From: Edolisoma coerulescens
Lineage: Eukaryota > Chordata > Aves > Passeriformes > Campephagidae
Assembly (NCBI GenBank): GCA_013397115.1
Contig: VWZW01007201.1
Coordinates: forward strand, 42,555 to 106,554
Length of the DNA: 64,000 nt
Reading direction: 5' to 3'
In this document: in pieces, positions 52,501 to 61,500 of the stretch
Position numbering within the stretch: the first letter of the stretch is position 1
Layout of the letters: every line of letters starts with the position of its first letter
Notes under the pieces: model-generated
Database searches by the model: none
The model's input: only the letters and a program-made list of their open reading frames with translations
What the model was told of the DNA's origin: nothing
Program-made: the position numbers and the translations under genes

Positions 52501-55500
52501 GTATTGTGCTAAGCAAATTGCCACTGTCATGTGTTTTTGGCTGGCTGAATTATTTGTCTTTGAAATTAAATGACTTTTAAATTGTGGATTAGGTGCTTGA
52601 AAGGGAACGCTCTCATCCAGCAGGCAGCGCCTGTTCCGTGGTGTTGTACTGGCGTGGGCTGGCTGACTCTACCCTCAGCTAATGTGTTGCCTTTCCATGG
52701 CCTTGATAAATGTGTGCAGATGCCTGTTGTAGGCAAACAACAGCTTTACAATGGGTTTGCTCAGGCAAAGTGGTTCAGGGAGCAGTGGGAAGCAAGCGAT
52801 GCTGCCAAGGCAGTGAACACAGCTTTTCAGAGAGAGCGCGTTGCTGGAAGGGAAGGCAAGTGAGTGTGTGGGAAAGGGTGTCAGTGCCTCACTGGGAATT
52901 TCTTCAATGTCTCCTGACTTGTTTGTGGTTCCCTTTGTTAATTCAGGGTTGCAGGCAAAGAGAAGGAAATCGCCAGTCTCCAAAGCGAGCTCGCCTCTCA
53001 GAGAAATGCTTTTGAGCAGCAGAGGAAAAAGAACAACGTAAGGAAATTCTTCCCCCACCACCCCAGAAAACAACCCCAAAACAACCAAACCTGTGTTCCC
53101 AGTGCTTCTTGAGGCCTGGGGCATTTTGCAGAGAGTGTTTCTGACAGCTGTCTGCTGTATTGTGTCCCTGGGCACTCCTTTCCTCTTGGGAGTGGCTCAG
53201 CACACCTGACTTCACTGCTCAGAGTTGTGGCAGCTCCTGGACAATTTGTTGATTGGATGAGAGGAAGGAGACTTGCTAGGGGACACATCCCACAGCAAGT
53301 TCTTGGATTTGGATCCAAACCTAGTTAACCCTGTTCAGAAACAAGTCCTTTGCCAAGGGGAGGGAGGGTGGGAGGAGGAAAGGTGCTGTGCTCTGCCAGA
53401 GTTCTGCTCCCTGTGTGTGGACACAGGAGGAAGCATTACCTTCAGGGTGCTCAGGTCTGGCTCTTCCCATTCCTAAGAGTGACTAATCCTGATCTTCCAA
53501 AGGAAGTGAAGGACTGAGCCTTCCTTAACAGCTGCTGATGGTGCAGTCTGGGTCATTTGTGGATGGAATTAAAGATTGTATCTTCCATCACAGAGCTGTG
53601 GAGTTACTTCCTTGTAATGCATTACCTGTGCAGGGCAGGAGAGTGTTATCTTTTAAGTTATGTGGAAGAAAGTTAAAATACAGGGTGTTTATCTCACCTA
53701 TCTCTCCTTGATACCCTGTAAAATCCAATGAATACCAGGCAACAAGCTTTATTTCTTAATAATAGGACAATCTCAGGAAAATGCACAAGGAAAATACTGA
53801 GAACTTGAACTTTTGAGCAAGGAGTGCTGCTTAAGAGCTGAAATAAAGTAGAGAGGAAGTGGCTGAGTAGTCTCAGAAGACAGATGAGCTGGAAAGGTAG
53901 AACAGAAGGTCTGTTTCCTGGGGATTCACAAGGTCTAAATACCCTTTGTGCTGCAGGCAGAAGTCTGGCTGCTGCTAAAGGCAGACCAGGCCTATAGGTC
54001 GCAGCTTTTTCTCAGTTTTATCCAATATTATGTTTATATCCTGTCAACAGCCCTTAGGATTGGGGGCAGATAGAAGTGGTAAATTAAAACTAGTGTAGAT
54101 GCTTGCTAGGTTTTTGATGAATTTAAAATGCAACCTTTGCAAAATAGCCCTTTGCTAGAGGAGATTTGCTCTGAGGGTTGGAAAAAATTAAATCTAAATC
54201 CCAAGCACTGTAATTGCCTCGCTGCAAGCCCCCACCATCCTTCCTAGAGAAGAGCTGTGAGGCTGCTCTTAGAAGAGCTCTCAGCCTCTCACTGAGTTGT
54301 GTTGACGTCTTGTGGAGTACACGTTTGATGACCTCGCCAAGAAAGACACAGGAGCACGGCACTGTGGCCTTCCCACGTGGATCTGGGTTGTGCTCACCAC
54401 TGCTGAAATCCCAAAGCCTCCCAGGTGGGCTGGTGAGCACCAAACCAGTTTTCTTTGGGTGCAGTGGAGAGAGCTGGGAAACCCTGAGCTTCGTGTTCCT
54501 GAAATCAGCAGCGGGTTTGGGCTGAGGTCCGGTTGCAGGATCAGGGGCGTAAATGTGCACACCTCCATGTCTCCTGGGTCCATGCTGGGTTCTGCACTGC
54601 GACATGCCTAACACTCTGTCGTGTAATCTGTGGTTTGGTGTCTTGTGTTCCTCACTACTTTTGAACAATTCCCTCTTTCTTCTTACAAGTGCAGTCAAAG
54701 TGTGGGGTCGCTGTAGTGATAACGCTCTGCAGTAACGCTTGTATCAGTTTTGGACACGGGGGCAGGTTGGGCAGAAATTGGCATTTTTTTCCCCCCTCAC
54801 TTTTCATTCAGGCTCTTTGAACATCACACTTGTTTTTGCTAGTGTATGTCATACTCCCCAGCAAAATCACCTTGCAGTAACCAGCATTTAAATGCGAATG
54901 GTGGAATGTAACGCGAAGTATTTCTCTGAAGTAAAAGCGAAAACAGTTTGAATATTGGCTGAACTGAAATCATTCTTTCTAAAAATGATTAGGACCTTCG
55001 GGAGAAAAACTGGGAAGCAATGGAAGCATTGGCATCAACTGAAAAATTGCTGCAGGACAAAGTGAACAAGACTGCCAAGGTTGTAATGTTGACTGCTAGA
55101 AACGATGCGTTAAGCTAGAAGCAGATCTGCAGCTGGTTTTTTAAGTGAAATGGAGGCATTTGACTTTTACTGCAGTTTAAGTATAATCTCTTCTGAGTGA
55201 TCATTCATATACTTTCACCTCTGCTTCTTCCTGTTGTCTTTAGGTTGTTGTTTTTTTTTTTATTGTTAGTTTGTGGGCATGCTGACTTTTGATTTCTCTT
55301 TGTGTAATTGTTAGAGCTGTCGTGAAGTGTTTTTGATTTGTGGGGAGCTCCAGAATAAAAGCTGTGCTGGTGAGCAACCTGCTTTCTTCTACTGGGCTTT
55401 GGCTGTGCTTGAACAAATCTATTGGACCTGGGAAGAACCAGGACTAAATTATTATTATTTAAAAACCTGGGAGCATCTCAGGAAAATGGTGTGACCACAG

Positions 55501-58500
55501 CTGTGAATTTCCTCCTTGAAGGCATGTGAAGCTCGACGGGGACCATTGGACCAATGTTCAAAATGAACACGGGGTGTGAATTGCTCTGAAAGGAGCTTGT
55601 GTTTGCTGTGGGCCTGGTTCAATTCAGTTAATTGCCACTGTGCAATTAAAAAAAGGCATCCAGCTAACTTTAAGAACACCACTCAGGCAGCCAGAAGCAG
55701 AGGAGCTCTGGTTTGGGGTTGTGTGTCTGCGTTCTGGAGCCGTCTCCGCTCTGTGCTGGCCCCGCGCTGGGAGGAGCCTGTACCTGCTCTTGCTGTGTGC
55801 TAATGCTTGCCTGCTTTCTCTTGAAGCTGGAAGACTTCAGCAATCAGCCTTTTTTGCCACTTCATGGTGGCTCCTAAATTGCTGCCAACTAACACACTTA
55901 GCACAGCCTCACCACCTAATGTCTGTCCATTTCTGTCTCTGAATCTCAACCCGCTCACGCCACCGATCCCTTGCAGCGCAGGAACTCAGAGCAGCCAGGC
56001 ACTAGCACTGATGTCAAAGGGGAGAACAATCCCAAATATCAGAGAAGGGTTTTGGCTGAAAGCTGCCCTTCTGTGCAGTGTTTCAGGCTTTCTACATGCT
56101 AAGTTTAAATGGGAGCCTAAGCATTGTGTGGCTAAACTAAACCAATCTGCCATGAGCACAGCAAGCACGTGTCCTGTGGCTGCTCTGCTTTTAATGTTAA
56201 ATGCAGGGAGGGATAGATCTGTGGTGCCTGTGGCTCTGGGTATTTATATTTGAAAAGCATTAACAAAGAAAAGCTGGAGATTGTCACACAGCTCTAATAA
56301 TTATATCCCATTGCATCCAAGGCTGGGAAAAGAGGATATAAGGGGCTTCCTCTTAAGTATTTAAAAGTAATCTTTAAAAGTCTTACTTTCTTGGCCTGGT
56401 TCAAATGTGCATTAACACAAAGTTTCCTTTTGACTTTAATTCTCTGGTTTTGATGTGATGACATTAACTTATGGTGATTTATTTCACACCTAAAATTGTT
56501 TAAAAAGTACGGATTAAAAGAAAAAAGAAAGTTGATTGACCAAACAATTTGATTTTGAGCTCACTTAACTTGAGTGGCAGGGCTGGTGTGATCAGTGGAT
56601 GCAGTTACTCAGCACAGTGCAGTTTGTGTTGTGGAGTAATGAATGATGGTGTAATTTCTGTGCAAACAGGCTAGATTGGAGGAGAACTTCGGGAAATAAA
56701 AGCTTAAGCAAGAACAAATGTGAAGGCCAAATTCTGAAGCAATTCAGTGCCCATTTTTAAAGCAATTTACTGGCAATTTTAGAGGCTGTAGCGCCTTTCT
56801 CACCTAGAAAAAGACTTTCTGGGTTAAGTAAATTGCTGTAGGCATAGGAGAGGCTGTTGCCAGGTCGGTGAGCGTGGTGCCCAGTCTCACCTATGCCCTC
56901 CTCTTGGTTTAGGAGAAGCAGCAGCATTTGGAAGCTGCCGAGGTGGAGACGCGGGAACTCCTCCAGAAGCTCTTCCCCAAAGTCTCTCTTCCTTCCAGCA
57001 TGGTAAGAGAAGTGGCTCTTCTGAATCTCCTTCTGGGAGCCAGGGAGCTCTGATCCTCCTGTTCTGGGCAGTCCTGGAGTGCTTCCTCAGAGTGCCCTCT
57101 GTCCCAAGGTTTTTGCAGTGGGATGAGAGTGTCTCTTGCTGGTGATGCCTGTACTTGCACAGGGAGGCAAAGCTGCTGATGGTTGCTTCAAGAAGTGTTA
57201 AAACAACAACAAAAAAGTTATTGTCTTGTGTGTTTTATGCCCCAACATCTGATTTACCTGTCTCTGTTACCTTGTGTTTCACTGAGACAGTAAATTTTCA
57301 GGGATGGATAAGGCCTGCTGTGTTTGCTCACTGTCTGGCATGATTGGGATCTATATATTCCCAACCTTTCCAGAGGAGCTGCAGTGCCTCAGTGACAGTT
57401 AATACAATTTAGGGGGGTTTATTTTGTCCCCAAGCACCAGTTTCCAATTTTATATTCTTGGTGGCTTTCAGTGGTTTGCAGGGAAAATGCCCTGGGTTCA
57501 TGGGGTTCGGATGGGGTGAATAACATCAAGTGAGTCTGGAAAAATGGGTGCATTTCATTTATCACCTCTAGAGGTTTTGAATATTCATATTTAAAATTGT
57601 TCCCGTGTGCTGAAGTAAGTGTCCTGATGAACCAGCCTTTAAAAAGACTTTCTGTAAGAAAAAGCCTTTAAAAAGACTTCTTTATAGGTTGTTCCAAGCC
57701 TCATTATGCAGCAAGTGTCTGCTTGAGCTGCTCAGGGATTTTGGGAAAGATTCCCTTGGATCCTTAAATGCTTATGCAGAGCCCTGACGCTTGCAGGGAG
57801 TCCTCTGCCACCCAGCTGTATTTCAGCTCATCCAGGCCCCCCTGAACTGTGTGTGTGTCTCATCACCTCGTGCTCCTGGGTTGCTGCCAGCTGTGTGTGG
57901 CACTGGCTGAACAACAACCGTGGGGCTGTGTGTGAGCTCCAGGGACTTGGGGCACTGAAACACTGCTCCCTCAGGCAGATGTCCTGAGGAGAGCTCTCCT
58001 GAGGTTGTTCTCAGCCTTAACTGAATGATTTCCCAACAGAGCCACAGCGAATGGATATGTGGGTTTGAAAAGATGGCTAAAGAATACTTGAGAGAGGCTT
58101 CAGGATCTGAAGATGTCAAGGTAGGCACAAAAGATGGACAGCTGGTGTGTGGCATAATGTGTTTCTCCAGTATAAATCTTACAAATTGTGCTGTGGGTTG
58201 GGAAGTTCAGGTTCTTGGACAAGTCACAAGAACATTGTTTTATATAATTCTGGAATGGTTTGAGTGAAAGATCAGCCAGTTCCAGCCCCCCTGCCTTGGC
58301 CAGGGATGCCACTCACTGGACCAGGTTGTTCCAAGCCTCATTCTGCCTGGCCTTGAACACATGCAGAGATGGGTCAGCCACAGCTTCTCTGGGCAACCTG
58401 CTGTTTAGATAATTACAGAAATTTATTTGCATCTTTGATAGGTACCTTGTGGAATTGTGACTTCATAGAATTGAAAATCCCTGTTCTCTCTTTTTAAGTA

Positions 58501-61500
58501 ATGGGGCTTTTTACAATAACTCAAAGTTTGTGATTGAGTACTGAGAGTTGTAGGTGAACACTGCACTTGCTGTTGTCTTTTCATGGATTGGAAAGACAGA
58601 CCTGCCCAAGAGTGATACCAGCTTGTTGAAATAAAATGAATAAAACCGAAATCCATCCACTGAGATGTGACTCTTGTGGTCCCTTTCCTCCTTTGCCAGG
58701 CTATGGAGCAGAAGTTGAAGGAGGCTGAGGAAATGCACATCCTGCTGCAGCTGGAGTGTGAGAAATACAAATCTGTTCTGGCAGAGACAGTAAGTGGGAT
58801 GCCTGGTCACCTCTGTGATGTTCCAGCTGCTTTTCTTCTGCTCTGAGCTTTCAAATCCCTCTCTCTTCTTAGGAGGGGATTTTACAAAGGCTACAGAGGA
58901 GTGTGGAAGAGGAAGAAAGCAAATGGAAGATAAAAGTTGAAGAATCACAGAAGGAACTTAAACAGGTATTTCTGAAGTTGTTTTTTTTTTTTTTTCAGCA
59001 GCCAGGCAGGTTCTGCTTGAAGTCACAGAGGGTGTCTGAGCTCTGTGAAGGCAGGTGTGGAACAGCCCTGGCTGCCTGGTTTGATGTGTGCATGACCAGG
59101 GGATGAAAAAGGTGAAGCCTGCAGCAAGTATAATAGGAATGATTCCTCATATCAGTGGTATTCTGGTGCTCTGATACTTTAGCTTCATGTAAAGGCTGGT
59201 TTTTAATTTTTAAAGGAACATATTTCCAATAAAGAAACTGAACAATGGAGGATTTGTTGATATCTTTAGATTTGTGTGGCTATTTCTGTTGCTATCTTTA
59301 GAGAAGCAAGAACAAATAAACAGGTCAGATATAAGGTCCTTGACCATTACAACAAATCTGTGTTGCAGTCATGGAACCACAGTGGTTTGAGTTGGAAGGG
59401 ACCTTAAATATCATCAGTTCCAACCCCCTGCCATGAGCAGAGACACCTTCCACTATCCCAGGTTGCTCCAAGCCCTGTCCAGCCTGGCCTTGGACAATTC
59501 CAGGGATGGGGAGTCCTTTGCAGATGCTGCAGGAAGCAGCCAAATAATAAGTAATAATATTAATGCTGATGGGGTAGGAAGCCAAAGATTGAGGAATGTA
59601 CAAGTGTCCCATTAATGTGCCCAGGTATGTATATTTTTCTGATCCTGCTAACTTGGACTGTATTTTTATTGAGCACAGGGGTTTTTTTCCAAGTATATTT
59701 GTGAGCAGATATGGACTCTTTGTGCTAAAATTGAAGTATCATGGAATCATAACAGTTTTTTGGAAGCTGTTAAAGTACTGCTCAATCCATTATGGTCAAC
59801 TAATTACACTTGAAACTGCCTGCAAAGCTTTCCTTTTAGGAAGGCTCTGTTGATAGCAGAAGTGGGAAGGAAAAAAGGCTTTTATGTTTCTTTTCTAATC
59901 TAGAATTAAAGCAGGTCAAACTGTTTTTTTGGAAAGTAATTTCTGAAGTAGCTCTGCTTAGTAAATTTGAGTGCCACTCTGTGAGCCTGGAAGCAAACAG
60001 ATGATTTATAAACATCTTGTTTGAGGGGCTTATAAAGGCTCTCAGATCTTGAACTATAGATGTGCTGCCATCTGCTGCACTTACACAGCCCCAAATAAGG
60101 CTAAAAATGCTGGGTTTGGGTACGTGGATGGTGACTCTTCCCTGTCTGGGAAGGATATTTTCCTTACCATGGCTAATGGACAACTGGATTAGTGCTTATA
60201 TTCCAAATCTTTCAGGCATGTGGGCTCTAAGTATGTCAGAGAGCTTGGGCTGGGAATAGGTAGGAATGGTGTAGACTCAGTATATTGAATTATTTGAGTG
60301 AACATCTTATTTTATTCAGCCACTCTTGATTTCATCCTTAATGTTCTTAGATTGTTTCTACAATCTTTTGTATTTGTGCAGAGTTTGTCTTAGACCAAGC
60401 CAACTAAATATCTTTATTTTTCCCCCAAACTGCAGATACGTTCCGTGGTCACTTCTTTGCAGCACGAGGTGGAGAGGTTAAAGGAAGAAAACAAAGAAGT
60501 AGAAACTGTACGTGCAGGTGGTTTTTTTCCTTTTGTCTTTGAAGCTTTGTGTTGTTTAAACGTGATTTAGGCTCGTGCTGTAAATCTGAACTTCTCTCCT
60601 GCCTGTGGCACAGCCTGTGCTGCAGTTTAACCTGAGCCTTTTGGGCAGTGTTTTTAGAAGGCAGAGAAGCTGGAAAGTTGTTCTGGTTTTCACTTCTGTG
60701 CTCACCCACTGGGGCTCTTTCTTGTGAGCCTGAGCAGTTTGCTGCTTGTTGACAATCAGGGGCTTGATTCTTTTCTCTTTTTATCTTATTTTTGAAGTTG
60801 AAATCTGCACTGTGCAATCACTGGGTTTGAAATGCTCTCTAAACGTCATGGAATATTTGATAGAAATTTACAGCTAATTATAAATCAAGCAAATGATAAC
60901 TGCAAGAAAGCACTGAAAACATCTGTTTTAACTCTGTTTTTCTGTTTCTAGCTTAAAAAAGAGAGAGAACATTTGGAAAGTGAACTAGAAAAGGCAGAAA
61001 TAGAACGATCCACTTACGTTTCAGAAGTCAGAGAGGTAAACATAATTGTCCAAGCTGTTCTTTTTTTTATTTTCCTTTTGGTTACGAGTTGGCTGGCAAA
61101 CTAACCTAGTGCTTAGCCCCTGTGGCTGAGGAGTTTGTATGCTTGTGATCTTATAGTAGAGCAGCACACTAATAACTGAGCAGAAGAGAACGGGCACCCT
61201 AAGGAGACAAATCCTAAAACTCTAAACTTCATTTCAGCTCAAAGATCTCTTGACTGAATTGCAGAAAAAACTTGATGATTCATATTCTGAAGCAGTAAGA
61301 CAGAATGAAGAGTTAAATTTGGTAAGAAGCTTGTTCTCCGTTGGGCACACACGAGGCTCCCAGCCTACGTATGAAGCGGAGACTTTATTTCAAATCCTGT
61401 CTGTTCTGCTAACCTCTTCAGCTTGATATTTTTGTCCATTGAAATCATTTATGTAGTCTTGACTTTTACAATTTGTCTCTTTTCTCTGCTCCTAACAATA

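Noticed and set aside
58790..58872. 83-nt intron considered as a mirtron
   Set aside because: No convincing hairpin between its two ends could be seen by eye; short introns occur elsewhere in this gene (101, 103 and 116 nt).
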